Source: an uncultured Shimia sp.
Lineage (GTDB): Bacteria; Pseudomonadota; Alphaproteobacteria; Rhodobacterales; Rhodobacteraceae
Length of the DNA: 64,000 nt
Direction: 5' to 3'
Assembly: GCF_947498095.1 (NCBI RefSeq)
Contig: NZ_CANMJE010000001.1
Span: 1 to 64,000 of the forward strand
Shown: piece by piece, positions 26,574-35,670 of the stretch
Layout of the letters: each line of letters begins with the position of its first letter
Numbering within the stretch: position 1 is the first letter of the stretch
Position numbers and translations under genes: made by a program
The notes under the pieces: model-generated
Told to the model about the DNA's origin: nothing
Database searches by the model: none
What the model saw: the letters and a program-made list of their open reading frames with translations, nothing else

Positions 26574-27281
26574 TTACCCCACCGCCCACTCAAAAAACTC
26601 TACAATCTGTCGCCCAAACGCATCCCGATCAGCGCGGCTCTTTAAGGACTCCCGCGCCGCTGCCGTGACTTCATACCCCACATAGTCCGCGGTGAACTCC
26701 ACAAGGTCCGCGATAAACGCATCCGTCATCTCCGGATGATACTGCGTCGTGAAGATGTGGCGGCCTTTCATATAACCACCGACGGCACACCCTGGCCCCG
26801 AGGCCACAATCTCGGTCCCCTCCGGCAGCTTCGTAACCTGCTCAATGTGGCTCGCGTAGAGCCCCACCTGCGCGGGCCGATCTCCAAACGGCAACTCCCC
26901 GACCGAATCGGTCATCGCAAACCCATGCACCCAGCCTTCCGGATTGCGCTCCACGGCACCGCCCAGCGCCTTGGCAATTGCCTGATGCCCGAAGCATGCT
27001 GCAAAAACCGGCATCTCTGCCGCATCCATCTCTCGGATCAGGTCAAACAGCCGCTGGACCCACGCTTCATCATCATGCACCGAGGCCGGGCTTCCGGTGA
27101 TCATCACCCCGTCAAACGACTGAATATTTTCAGGAAATTCATCATCCTTTACCGAGAACACTTCGCAGGACCACTCCAGGCGCTGCTCTTGCACCAGCAC
27201 AGTGAATTTCTCCCCATCCTTGGGTCGGGCATTGGCGAAATCACTCTCATCCGTATTGGTCATCAGGATCGCAAGTTTCAT
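26574..27281 (-). CDS. Class I glutamine amidotransferase-like hydrolase
   Basis: 235 residues. Catalytic triad: Cys96 in VFAACFGHQAIA, His182 and Glu184 in TTQYHPEM; the oxyanion-loop region is VMITGSPASVHD. It resembles stand-alone GMP-synthase-like GATases. It is divergent from the P450 and glutamine-synthetase-like genes, so a role as gamma-glutamyl amide hydrolase (as PuuD or IpuF act in other gamma-glutamylation routes) is attractive. That role is inferred from context only. Confidence 0.82.
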   Translation of the reverse strand: MKLAILMTNTDESDFANARPKDGEKFTVLVQEQRLEWSCEVFSVKDDEFPENIQSFDGVMITGSPASVHDDEAWVQRLFDLIREMDAAEMPVFAACFGHQAIAKALGGAVERNPEGWVHGFAMTDSVGELPFGDRPAQVGLYASHIEQVTKLPEGTEIVASGPGCAVGGYMKGRHIFTTQYHPEMTDAFIADLVEFTADYVGYEVTAAARESLKSRADRDAFGRQIVEFFEWAVG

Positions 27282-27377
27282 TTTTCTGGTCCGCGCATTT
27301 TTCGTTTTGCATATTTATGAGTTCCATATATATACATAACAAAGCAAGTAAACAAGCCAGAAAGGGAGGCGGCTCGT

Positions 27378-28640
27378 ATGACTGTCTGGACACCCAAGGA
27401 CGACGGATTTGCCGATCTGACCAACCACGACACATTCGCCAACGGCGCGCCACACAACACCTTCAAGCGCCTGCGCGATGAAGACCCGATCAGCTGGACC
27501 GATTACGATCAGGGCGAGGGCTTCTGGTCGATCACCCGCAACCAAGACATCACCGAGATGAACCGGAACTTCAAAGTGTTCTCCTCGGCCCGCGGCATCC
27601 GCATGGAAGACCAGTCTTACGAGGAATACCTCGCGCGGCGCACCTTTCAGGAAATCGACCCGCCCGAACACATGCACACCCGCGTGAAACTGGCCAAAGC
27701 ATTTTCCAAACCCGTGGTCGCCCAGTTCGAAGAAGACATCCGCGATCTCTGTGCCGAAATCCTTGATCAGGCGCTGGCCAACGACAGCTTTGACGCCACC
27801 AAGGACATCGCCCGACAGCTGCCCATGCGCATGCTTGGCCGCATCCTTGGCTTGCCGGACAAGGACCTGCCCTGGCTTGTCGAAAAGGGTGACGCGTTGA
27901 TTGCCAACACCGACCCGGACTTTACTGACCACGTGTTGGACAAGATGGAGACCGATGAGTACCGTAAGATGCCCTTCAACTCCCCGGCGGGCGCCGATCT
28001 CGCGGATTACGCAAAAACCCTGATGGCGGAAAAAGACGCGTCGGGCGACACCTCGGGTATCCTGCATTTGATTCGAGCGCCGGGTAAAGACGGCAGCGTG
28101 ATCTCGGACGAAGAATTCCGTAACTTCTTCTGTCTCGCCGTCGCCGCAGGCAACGACACCACCCGCTATTCCATTGCGGCTGGCATTCAGGCTATGTGCC
28201 ATCAACCCGAACTCTTGGGTCAGATGCAGACCGGAGATGATGCTTTTTGGGATCTGGCGCCGGATGAAATCATCCGCTGGGCCACGCCTGCGCTCTATTT
28301 CCGCCGCACGCTGACGCAGGATTTCGAAGCACATGGCAAGCAGATGAAAGAGGGCGACAAGGTGCTGTTCTGGTGGGCGTCGGCCAACCGCGACGAGACC
28401 GTCATCGACGACCCTTTCCGGGTAAACCTCACGCGCTCGCCCAACAAACACATGTCCTTTGGCCAATCCGGTCCCCACGTCTGCCTTGGCATGTGGCTGG
28501 CGCGTCTGGAAGTGCGTGTCTTGTTCCAAGAGCTTTCCAAACGGCTGAAAAAGATAGAACCTAACGGTGCGCACAAATTCCTGCGCTCGAACTTTGTCGG
28601 CGGCATCAAAGAACTGCCCGTCCGCGTACACCTGCAATAA
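27378..28640 (+). CDS. Cytochrome P450
   Basis: 420-residue soluble bacterial P450. I-helix oxygen-binding AGNDTTR, K-helix EIIR (ExxR), and haem loop MSFGQSGPHVCLGMWLARLE with ligand Cys369. A strong binding site (aaagggaggcggctcgt) precedes the ATG. The sequence resembles CYP108/CYP125-like alicyclic or aliphatic hydroxylases. It is followed 12 bp later by a glutamine-synthetase-like gene and then by a [2Fe-2S] ferredoxin that can serve as electron donor. No ferredoxin reductase is seen in the window. Confidence 0.9.
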   Translation: MTVWTPKDDGFADLTNHDTFANGAPHNTFKRLRDEDPISWTDYDQGEGFWSITRNQDITEMNRNFKVFSSARGIRMEDQSYEEYLARRTFQEIDPPEHMHTRVKLAKAFSKPVVAQFEEDIRDLCAEILDQALANDSFDATKDIARQLPMRMLGRILGLPDKDLPWLVEKGDALIANTDPDFTDHVLDKMETDEYRKMPFNSPAGADLADYAKTLMAEKDASGDTSGILHLIRAPGKDGSVISDEEFRNFFCLAVAAGNDTTRYSIAAGIQAMCHQPELLGQMQTGDDAFWDLAPDEIIRWATPALYFRRTLTQDFEAHGKQMKEGDKVLFWWASANRDETVIDDPFRVNLTRSPNKHMSFGQSGPHVCLGMWLARLEVRVLFQELSKRLKKIEPNGAHKFLRSNFVGGIKELPVRVHLQ

Positions 28641-28652
28641 GGAGGGCTAGCA

Positions 28653-29942
28653 ATGAGAGACCGTCTGCGCGCCGTATACTGTGACCACCTGTCGATCATG
28701 CGAGGCAAGTACCTGCCCGGCTCGAAACTGGCCGACAGTGAAACCCGTTTTTGCCGTTCCACCTTTGGAGTGCATTACGACAAAGACCTTCTGCCTGCCC
28801 CCGGCGCGATGATGATGGAAGGCCTGCCCGATATGGAGCTGCGCTGGAAACATGACGACATCCGCGACAGCTGGGATCCTCATACCAAGATCGTTCTAGG
28901 CGATCTCTACGACGACGCGGGTGTTCCGCTGGAGCTCTGCCCCCGCGGCACCCTGAAACGTGCCGTCGCCAAATGGGAGGCCAAGGGCCTGACCCCCAAG
29001 GTGGGAATTGAGCTCGAAGCCTTTGCGCTGCAGGCCGACGCCGATGGCAACCTGCGCCCCTACGACACGCCGGGCGCGGTGGTCTACGGCACTGGCCCCA
29101 TGACCGACCCGATGCGCTTTAACGATGCGATCTGGGAAAAAGCGGACGAGTTGGGCTTTCGCCTCGACATGATCACCGCCGAGTTTGACGCGCCCCAATT
29201 CGAATACACGCTGACCTTCGACAACGCGGTGCAGGCCGTGGATGACATCGTTTTGTTCCGCCTCATGGCGAAAGAGATCGCGCTGGAATACGGCATCATC
29301 CTGTCCTTTATGCCGAAACCCATTGCCGGAGCTGGCGGGTCTGGCATGCACATCAACTTTTCCTTTTCTGATGTCTCGGGCGGCAACGCGCTCTCTTCCG
29401 GCGAACGCAATCACCCCGACACGATCAACGATCTATCCAAAGGGTGCCTCGCAGGTTTGTTGCATCACCACAAAGCCTTGGCTGGGCTGATCGCCCCCAC
29501 CGCCAACAGCTACCAGCGCCTGCAACCTGGCTCTCTCAGTGGTTTTTGGAAGAACTGGGGCGGTGACCACCGCAATGTGACCACCCGTATCAGCTCGGAA
29601 GGTGGACCGAAATCGCGGCTTGAACACCGCATGGCTGACGGCACCGCCAACCCCTATACCGCCGTGGCCGCCGTCTTGAGCGCCTCGCTTCTGGGTGTCG
29701 AAAACAACTATCCTCTGCAACCGATTGAGACCGGCGACGGTTTTGAAAAAAACGACGCCAAGGAAAGCACTGCGATGGACCTCAAGGGTGCCGTGGCTGA
29801 CCTCAAGGCCGACACCGTCCTTGGTGACGCTGTGGGTCGCCTGCTCGTCGACAACCATATTTTCATGAAGGAAAAAGAGGTCAGGAAAACCAAAGACCTC
29901 GAAGGCGACGCCCTGCGCGACTTCTACGTCTACTTCGTCTGA
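28653..29942 (+). CDS. Glutamine-synthetase-like gamma-glutamyl-amide ligase
   Basis: 429 residues of the GS catalytic superfamily: PKVGIELEAFAL (metal-binding Glu), MITAEFDAPQFEYTL, FMPKPIAGAGGSGMHINFSF (the usual GSGxHxN), PTANSYQRLQPGS and SRLEHRMADGTANPY (ATP/ammonia-site Arg). It is shorter and more divergent than GlnA, closer to GlnA3/PuuA/GMA-synthetase-type enzymes that link glutamate to an amine. Placement next to a P450 and opposite a GATase-type hydrolase suggests glutamylation of an amine before oxidation. The amine is unknown. Confidence 0.82.
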   Translation: MRDRLRAVYCDHLSIMRGKYLPGSKLADSETRFCRSTFGVHYDKDLLPAPGAMMMEGLPDMELRWKHDDIRDSWDPHTKIVLGDLYDDAGVPLELCPRGTLKRAVAKWEAKGLTPKVGIELEAFALQADADGNLRPYDTPGAVVYGTGPMTDPMRFNDAIWEKADELGFRLDMITAEFDAPQFEYTLTFDNAVQAVDDIVLFRLMAKEIALEYGIILSFMPKPIAGAGGSGMHINFSFSDVSGGNALSSGERNHPDTINDLSKGCLAGLLHHHKALAGLIAPTANSYQRLQPGSLSGFWKNWGGDHRNVTTRISSEGGPKSRLEHRMADGTANPYTAVAAVLSASLLGVENNYPLQPIETGDGFEKNDAKESTAMDLKGAVADLKADTVLGDAVGRLLVDNHIFMKEKEVRKTKDLEGDALRDFYVYFV

Positions 29943-29950
29943 CCCCGCTT

Positions 29951-29987
29951 TTCGTATTGCCAGAAATACTCCCGCCGGAGGCATCCC
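29951..29987 (+). repeat. 37-bp intergenic repeat, copy 1
   Basis: Begins TTCGTATTGCCAGAAATACT and continues through CCCGCCGGAGGCATCCC. The inverted copy at 54635-54671 matches it at all but a few positions. It contains a small CTCC-GCCGGAG palindrome. It sits 9 bp after the GS-like stop and before the ferredoxin gene. Confidence 0.75.
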
Positions 29988-30029
29988 ACGGGGCCTCCGA
30001 ACGGAACAGCCGAACAAGGAACTCATCCC

Positions 30030-30344
30030 ATGAAAGCCACCTGGAAACTCGCCGACGGATCAGAGATTACGGCCGACATCACCAATGGCACCAACATGAT
30101 GCAAGCTGCGGTCGACAACAACGTCCCAGGCGTTATTGGCGAGTGCGGCGGATGCCTCAGCTGCGCCACCTGCCATGTTTATGTAGACGCGGACTGGGTC
30201 GGCAAAACCGGCACTGCGGATGATTTCGAAGACGCCATGCTGGACGTGGCCGAAGCTGAACGCACCGACTCCTCGCGCCTTTCCTGCCAGATCGAGGCCA
30301 GCGACGCTTTGGATGGTCTGGTACTGATAGTACCGCAGCCCTAA
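30030..30344 (+). CDS. Adrenodoxin/putidaredoxin-type [2Fe-2S] ferredoxin
   Basis: 104 residues. Cluster ligands by family pattern are Cys39, Cys45, Cys48 (GECGGCLSCATCHVYV) and Cys86 (RLSCQI); Cys42 is an extra cysteine in the loop. The fold and the CX5CX2C...C spacing match vertebrate-type ferredoxins that reduce bacterial P450s. It is the likely electron donor for the P450 two genes upstream. Confidence 0.9.
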   Translation: MKATWKLADGSEITADITNGTNMMQAAVDNNVPGVIGECGGCLSCATCHVYVDADWVGKTGTADDFEDAMLDVAEAERTDSSRLSCQIEASDALDGLVLIVPQP

Positions 30345-30411
30345 GCGCCCCATTAGGAATCTTCACGGTTTCGTGATAGCCTTTGTTCATCGCGAACAGG
30401 GGGAATGCTTC

Positions 30412-31248
30412 ATGAAAGCCTTTTTTACGGCCGTGCTTATGCTCGGCCTTGCAACCATTACGTCCGCAGAAGTCTCGGTCGAGCGTGGCGAATATCTGGT
30501 TCGCGGCCCGGCGGGCTGCGGCAACTGCCATACACCCATGGGGCCAAACGGCCCTGATATGGCCAACGAGTTTGGTGGGTTCATGGTCGAAAAGAACCCA
30601 CAATTCGAAGCCTGGGCCGTCAACATAACGCCCGCCAGTCGCGTGGCCGACTGGTCTGACGCGGAACTGGCGCGGGCCATTCGGGAAGGCATCCGGCCAG
30701 ACGGCACGGTCATTGGGCCACCGATGCCCATCAGCCTCTATCGCGGTCTTGGTGATGACGATCTGATGTCCATCGTTGCCTTTCTGCGCACGGTGGCACC
30801 CAGCGACAACACCACGCCGTTTTCCACCTACAACATCCCGCTACCGCCCGCTTACGGCCCGCCTGTCGACAGTGTCACCGCTCCTCCGCGTGGCGTGACA
30901 GTCGATTATGGGGCCTACCTCGCCGGGCCGGTCGCACACTGCACCGAGTGCCACACCACGTTTGGCCCCAAGGGTCCGATGTTCGACACGCATCTCGGCG
31001 CAGGAGGTTTTGAGTTTCACGGCCCTTGGGGTGTATCAGTGGCACCTAACATAACCTCGCACGAAGATGGTCTTGCGGGATATTCAGATGCCGATTTGAA
31101 ACAGATGATCACCACGGGCACCCGGCCTGATGGCAATCGCATGTTGCCTCCCATGGGCTACCACCACTATGCGGCCACCAACGAAGACGACATCGACGCG
31201 ATCATCCTTTACCTTCGCACGATCCCACCTCTGCCGGACGCCGGCTGA
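30412..31248 (+). CDS. Secreted dihaem cytochrome c
   Basis: 278 residues from the ATG at 30412 (MKAFFTAVLMLGLATITSAE), chosen over an upstream frame opening because of a purine-rich agggggaatg site and a clean Sec signal peptide (about 1-19). Two haem-binding motifs, CGNCH and CTECH, lie in two repeated cytochrome-c domains, each ending in an IVAFLRT or IILYLRT segment. It resembles alcohol/aldehyde-dehydrogenase cytochrome subunits. It probably carries electrons in the periplasm. The link to the P450 genes is by proximity only. Confidence 0.85.
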   Translation: MKAFFTAVLMLGLATITSAEVSVERGEYLVRGPAGCGNCHTPMGPNGPDMANEFGGFMVEKNPQFEAWAVNITPASRVADWSDAELARAIREGIRPDGTVIGPPMPISLYRGLGDDDLMSIVAFLRTVAPSDNTTPFSTYNIPLPPAYGPPVDSVTAPPRGVTVDYGAYLAGPVAHCTECHTTFGPKGPMFDTHLGAGGFEFHGPWGVSVAPNITSHEDGLAGYSDADLKQMITTGTRPDGNRMLPPMGYHHYAATNEDDIDAIILYLRTIPPLPDAG

Positions 31249-31265
31249 CAAGGCTTAACAAAAAT

Positions 31266-31301
31266 AAGCGCCCGCCCCGATCTCCGAGGCGGGCGTTGAT
31301 C
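31266..31301. terminator. Bidirectional terminator
   Basis: 8-bp stem CGCCCGCC...GGCGGGCG (31269-31276 with 31288-31295), followed by a T-rich tract on the plus side (31301-31306) and by A-rich sequence on the left that becomes a T-tract on the minus strand. It lies between the converging cytochrome c and sulfatase genes. Confidence 0.8.
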
Positions 31302-31346
31302 TTTTTGTCGACGGACAAAGCGTCTCGCCAGCTTGCTCGATCTTCC

Positions 31347-32933
31347 CTATTGCGACACGCCGCCTTCCGAGGACACCTGCTCTTCCACGTGGGCCTGATT
31401 GGTCAGCGCCTTGCCGCGTGGTGGGAACTCCTGGAACGTCGCCAGATGCCCCTGGATTAGACGCGCGGCAGGACCAAACGCCCACATCTTGGTGCCCATC
31501 CAACGGACATACATGCCGCTTTCATCCGCGGCTTTCTCATAGGGATCGCGACGCAGGTTATACAGAAGCGGCGCAGTCAGCTCTTCTTTCGGGCCGGACC
31601 AGCCGTGGTTCTGAACAACAAAATGCGCTTTCCAGTCGTTGTAACGCACAGCCTGAAGATCCGTCCCCTGATAATAGATCAGCTCTTTACGGCTGCTCTT
31701 GTCAGCCGCGCCGGTCAGATAGGGCAACTGGTTGTACCCATCCAGATGCACCTTGAACCCTTCGTAGCCTGCCAACAGCTGTGATGGCAGATCCTCGGGA
31801 CCGCCCGCAGCTGCCACAAAGGTCGGCATCCAGTCCATGCCGCTGAAAATACCGTTCAGCACCTGTCCCTCGGCAACCTTTCCCGGCCAGCGGATGATCG
31901 CGGGAACCCGAAATCCACCTTCCCAGGTCGTGCCCTTTTCACCGTGAAACGGAGTGGTGCCACCATCAGGCCATGTCATGGTTTCGGGACCATTGTCCGA
32001 GGTGAACATTACGATCGTGTTGTCCGCCACCCCCAGCGCGTCAAGATGCGCCAGCACCTTGCCGACATTGTCGTCCAGCTCTTTCATGATCACGTCCTGA
32101 AGACCGCGCCCATTGCCCAGCATCGCTTCGTATTCGGGGCTGAGGTGAGTCCAAACATGCGCCCGCGCCGGTGCCATCCACACGAAAAACGGCGTCTCGG
32201 ACTCGACGGCCCGCGACATGAAATCCGTGGTGTGGGCCGTGACCTCGTTGTCGAGGGTCTTCTGCCGTTCCGGAGGGGCCGGACCATCGTCGACAATGCG
32301 CTGCTTGCCCACTTTGCCCCAACGGGGATCGACGGTCTCGTCCTCTTCTTCGGTCGCAAACGCGTGGATGATGTTGCGCGGGCCAAAGGTGGCCTCGAAC
32401 TCGGGATCATCCGGCCAATCCGGGTCCGACGTATATTCCATGGCGTTCAGGTGATAAAGCCATCCCCAATACTCGTCAAAACCCTTTGCGGTGGGTAGAA
32501 ACTGGTTCAGGTCGCCCAGGTGGTTCTTGCCAAACTGGCCGGTCGTATAGCCCATGGACTTCAATAGCATCGGAAGCGTCGGATCATCCGGGTGCAAGCC
32601 AACCGGGTCGCCGGGCAACCCAACGGTATGCATCCCGGTCCTGATCGGCATCTGCCCGGTCATAAAGGCGGACCGGCCCGCGGTGCAGCTGGGCTCGGCA
32701 TAATAATCCGTCAGCCGCGCGCCCTGCGCAGCCAGCGCATCCAGGTTTGGTGTTTCAATGCTTTTGACACCGCCGTGGTAGCTCCCCAGACTTGCCCAAC
32801 CCACGTCATCCGCCATGATGACAAGGATGTTTGGTCGTTCAATGTCTTGTGCCATGGCCGCCGAAACCACAAGGCTTAGCCCAGTTGCCAATAATAAACT
32901 GATCTTCAAAGTGTGTCCTTTCCTTTTACCCAA
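31347..32933 (-). CDS. Exported arylsulfatase
   Basis: 528 residues with a Sec signal peptide (cleavage near AMA-QD, residues 28-29). ILVIMADDVGWASLG supplies the two metal Asp residues. The sulfatase signature SCTAGRSAFMTG has Cys83, converted to formylglycine in family members (C-x-A/P-x-R). Later TSDNGPET and a GEKGTTWEGGFRVPAI segment are typical of choline-sulfatase/arylsulfatase A-type enzymes. It hydrolyses a sulfate ester in the periplasm; no formylglycine-generating enzyme or transporter is next to it. A marine algal sulfate ester is a plausible substrate. Confidence 0.9.
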   Translation of the reverse strand: MGKRKGHTLKISLLLATGLSLVVSAAMAQDIERPNILVIMADDVGWASLGSYHGGVKSIETPNLDALAAQGARLTDYYAEPSCTAGRSAFMTGQMPIRTGMHTVGLPGDPVGLHPDDPTLPMLLKSMGYTTGQFGKNHLGDLNQFLPTAKGFDEYWGWLYHLNAMEYTSDPDWPDDPEFEATFGPRNIIHAFATEEEDETVDPRWGKVGKQRIVDDGPAPPERQKTLDNEVTAHTTDFMSRAVESETPFFVWMAPARAHVWTHLSPEYEAMLGNGRGLQDVIMKELDDNVGKVLAHLDALGVADNTIVMFTSDNGPETMTWPDGGTTPFHGEKGTTWEGGFRVPAIIRWPGKVAEGQVLNGIFSGMDWMPTFVAAAGGPEDLPSQLLAGYEGFKVHLDGYNQLPYLTGAADKSSRKELIYYQGTDLQAVRYNDWKAHFVVQNHGWSGPKEELTAPLLYNLRRDPYEKAADESGMYVRWMGTKMWAFGPAARLIQGHLATFQEFPPRGKALTNQAHVEEQVSSEGGVSQ

Positions 32934-33330
32934 CTGGTACAGTTGAGAAGTTTCTTATTCCTGAATATGTATTGAATTTAGATGTTTGGTCCAGAACAAT
33001 CAAAGTGACGTAAGGGTCCGGAATCGCAATGCTTTTAACGGGCTGGCCCGCGTCCCGGCACGGCCTTGGTTTTCAGGCTGGTCCGGGCCTTTCTGGCTGC
33101 CCACCAGGCACTCGGACCGGTCTGGTCAACGGGAAAGTTCCGCTCAGGCCCTATTTGCCGCCCCCCAGACACACCAACGCCCGCCCCGTTAATCCCGGGA
33201 CGGGCGTGCTGAACACACGGTACGGCACCGACGCAATACCGACGTTATACCGAGCGCGGTTTGGCCTTGTTTTTTTGGCCCTTAACCCACGAATCGCGCG
33301 GAACCGGTCAAATCACACCGTACGCTGCCT
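32934..33330. other. Intergenic region with GC-rich inverted repeat
   Basis: About 400 bp between the sulfatase start and the aminotransferase stop, without a supported gene. An imperfect inverted repeat CGCCCGCCCCG ttaatc CCGGGACGGGCG lies at 33178-33206 but has no T-run, so it is not called a terminator. The sulfatase promoter should lie near 32940-33000. Confidence 0.45.
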
Positions 33331-34686
33331 TTACGAAACCGCAGCAAACCCCGCGTCCAGCGACGACAGGATCACCTGCACATCCTCCGAAGTTAGCACC
33401 AGCGGAGGCGACAGGATGATATTGTTGCCTGAGACCCGCACCATTGCGCCGGACTTATAGGCCACCTCTTGGATAGTGCCGATGGATTGCTTGTCGATTG
33501 GCGCTTTGGTTTCACGGTCGCTGACCAGTTCGATGGCGTTCATCAGCCCATGACCACCGCGCACATCGCCAATGCTCTCGTACTTTTCCTGCAAGGCCAA
33601 CAAACCCGCCATCATCTCGGCACCACGGGCGGCAGCGTTGTCCTTTACGTTCAGTCGCAGGGTTTCCTCGACACAGGCCAACGCGGCAGCCGCCCCCACC
33701 GGATGACCCGAGTAGGTGTAACCATGCCCGATCGCGCCTTTGCCCGAAGTGTCTTTCTCAAAGGTCTCGGTCATATGGTCCGCAATCATCACCGCGCCAA
33801 ACGGGAAATACCCATTGGTGATCGCCTTGGCGGTGGCCATCATGTCGGGCTGCACGCCCCAATGGCGTGACCCAGTCCAGCTACCAGTTCGCCCAAAGGC
33901 TGTGATAACCTCGTCCGCAATCAGCAAGATCCCGTTTTTGCTACAGATCTCACGCACACCGGGCATAAAGCTCTCATGCGGCGGGATCACGCCACCAGCC
34001 CCGAGGATCGGCTCCATGATCATTGCGGCAATCGTGCCTGCTCCTTGAAAGGCGATCTCTGCTTCAAGCGCTTCCAGACACAGACCCGCCAGCTTTTCCG
34101 GGTCGGTTTCATTGAACGGATTGCGATAGGTATAGGGTGCAGGGATGTGGAAACAGCCCGGCAACAGCGGCTCATACATAGTGCGGAAATTGGCATTGCC
34201 ATTGACCGAGGCGCCGCCTGTGTGGGTTCCGTGATAGCCTTTTTTCAGGCTCAAATACTTGGTGCGCCCTTCCTCACCACGGATCTTGTGATACTGCCGC
34301 GCCAAGCGTAGCGCCGACTCCACCGAATCTGATCCGCCCGAGGTGTAGAACGCCCGGCTTAGCCCGTCGGGCGCGTAAAAGTCGCGCAATACTTCCGAAA
34401 GCTCGATGATCGCGTCATTCGTCGTACCCCGAAAAATTGAGTAGTAAGGAAGCACGTCCAGTTGCTTGGCAATCGCGTCCTTTACCGGTTGGCACGAGAA
34501 TCCGAGGTTCACATTCCACAAACCGCCAACCCCGTCGACAACCTCGTGCCCGTCGATGTCGCTGATCCGCACGCCTTGTGCGCCGGTCACGATAACCGGT
34601 GGGTTGGCCAGATGGTCCGCCGGATGCGCCATCGGATGCCACAAGGATTTGGCGTTTTTCTCTTTCAGGAAATTGCTGTCTTTCAT
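33331..34686 (-). CDS. Class III omega-aminotransferase (beta-alanine/taurine:pyruvate-like)
   Basis: 451 residues, PLP fold type I. Lys287 in MATAKAITNG binds PLP; FYTSGGSDSVESALRLAR binds phosphate; DEVITAFGRTG holds the PLP-stacking Asp. Length and the LWHPM start resemble omega-amino acid:pyruvate transaminases, which turn terminal amines into aldehydes. It is followed 25 bp upstream by an IclR regulator on the same strand and faces away from the large transporter/dehydrogenase operon, so the two units probably share a pathway. Confidence 0.87.
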   Translation of the reverse strand: MKDSNFLKEKNAKSLWHPMAHPADHLANPPVIVTGAQGVRISDIDGHEVVDGVGGLWNVNLGFSCQPVKDAIAKQLDVLPYYSIFRGTTNDAIIELSEVLRDFYAPDGLSRAFYTSGGSDSVESALRLARQYHKIRGEEGRTKYLSLKKGYHGTHTGGASVNGNANFRTMYEPLLPGCFHIPAPYTYRNPFNETDPEKLAGLCLEALEAEIAFQGAGTIAAMIMEPILGAGGVIPPHESFMPGVREICSKNGILLIADEVITAFGRTGSWTGSRHWGVQPDMMATAKAITNGYFPFGAVMIADHMTETFEKDTSGKGAIGHGYTYSGHPVGAAAALACVEETLRLNVKDNAAARGAEMMAGLLALQEKYESIGDVRGGHGLMNAIELVSDRETKAPIDKQSIGTIQEVAYKSGAMVRVSGNNIILSPPLVLTSEDVQVILSSLDAGFAAVS

Positions 34687-34711
34687 CGGTTCGGACCTTT
34701 CGACATTGGAG

Positions 34712-35509
34712 TCAGTCGGGCTCTGCCAGCAGAGCCTCAGATTTTAGTTTGAATTCATCAGGAACAAATCCGCCCAATAGGCGGGTCATATGTAACGAGG
34801 CGCGCGTGACTTCGCGGCGAATGGTACTGCGCAGCTCGGGAGTCATGCGGGCAACGGGGGCGGCGACGGCCACTGCCCCGAAACAAGACTGACGGGCATC
34901 AAAGACCGGGCAGGCGTGGGAATGCACATCTTCCTCAAACCCGCTGACCACCTCGGCCAGGCCAAGTTGGCGGGTTTGAGCCACCTGCTGGCGAATAATG
35001 TCCGGATTGGTTTCCGTTTGGGGCGTGCGCCGCTCCAGCGGCTCTGAGAGCACGCGATCCACAAGTTCCGCGCCATTGAAGGCCAGCACAACCAACCCTG
35101 AACTGGTCGAATGAAAGTTGATCTGTTCGGCGTCTTCCATGGTCACCCGGGTACCGTGCTGAACGCTGTACACATAGGCCAAGGTCGACAGAACCTGCCC
35201 CTGCAGCACCGACATATGGGCCGTTTCTCCGGTTGCCTCGCTCAGATCTTTCAGCACTTTTTGTGCCACCTCACGGGTTGGAACCGCCGCTTCGCGCAGC
35301 GCTGCGAGACGCAGATAGATGGGTCCAAGCCGGTATTGTCGACCACTTCCAAGCTGTTCAACGAATCCCTGTTCCGCCAATTCTGTCATCAAGCGGTACA
35401 CAGTCGCCTTGTTCAGGCCGGACAACCTGGTCATTTCACTCAAGCCAATCTCCGGTGTAGTGCGAGAGAAAAAACTTAATAAAGACAGTGCTTTCGATAC
35501 AGTTCCCAT
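34712..35509 (-). CDS. IclR-family transcriptional regulator
   Basis: 265 residues. The N-terminal winged helix is ALSLLSFFSRTTPEIGLSEM then RLSGLNKATVYRLMTELAEQ; the C-terminal effector domain shows HSTSSGLVVLAF and FEEDVHSHACPVFD then GAVAVAAPVARM. It is divergent from the tct operon, whose upstream region has an inverted repeat (35584-35610), and cotranscribed with the aminotransferase gene. It probably controls both directions. Confidence 0.88.
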   Translation of the reverse strand: MGTVSKALSLLSFFSRTTPEIGLSEMTRLSGLNKATVYRLMTELAEQGFVEQLGSGRQYRLGPIYLRLAALREAAVPTREVAQKVLKDLSEATGETAHMSVLQGQVLSTLAYVYSVQHGTRVTMEDAEQINFHSTSSGLVVLAFNGAELVDRVLSEPLERRTPQTETNPDIIRQQVAQTRQLGLAEVVSGFEEDVHSHACPVFDARQSCFGAVAVAAPVARMTPELRSTIRREVTRASLHMTRLLGGFVPDEFKLKSEALLAEPD

Positions 35510-35583
35510 AGGTGCGGCGCAGGCTTCTCGTCTAAAAATTAGGCGTGACAGACGAATGGTTCGCCTGTCTTCTGTTAAAAGTG

Positions 35584-35610
35584 TTGACAGAAATATACTT
35601 AACCTGTCAA
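35584..35610. promoter_or_regulatory. Inverted repeat TTGACAG-N13-CTGTCAA, candidate IclR operator
   Basis: Perfect 7-bp arms (35584-35590 and 35604-35610) in the 161-bp gap between the divergent IclR and tctC genes. Arms of this size spaced about two helical turns apart suit a dimeric regulator. The left arm also resembles a -35 hexamer (TTGACA). Binding is inferred. Confidence 0.5.
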
Positions 35611-35670
35611 TCTATTTTCGAACCTTTGGTTTAAATAATGAACCGTTCGCTTTATTAGGGAGAAAGCAAC

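Noticed and set aside
27315-28637. 440-codon open frame on the minus strand
   Set aside because: It mirrors the P450 gene, which has all family motifs. The antisense frame is open because of GC-rich codon bias.
33178-33206. GC-rich hairpin as a terminator
   Set aside because: The stem is imperfect and neither strand has a T-run after it.
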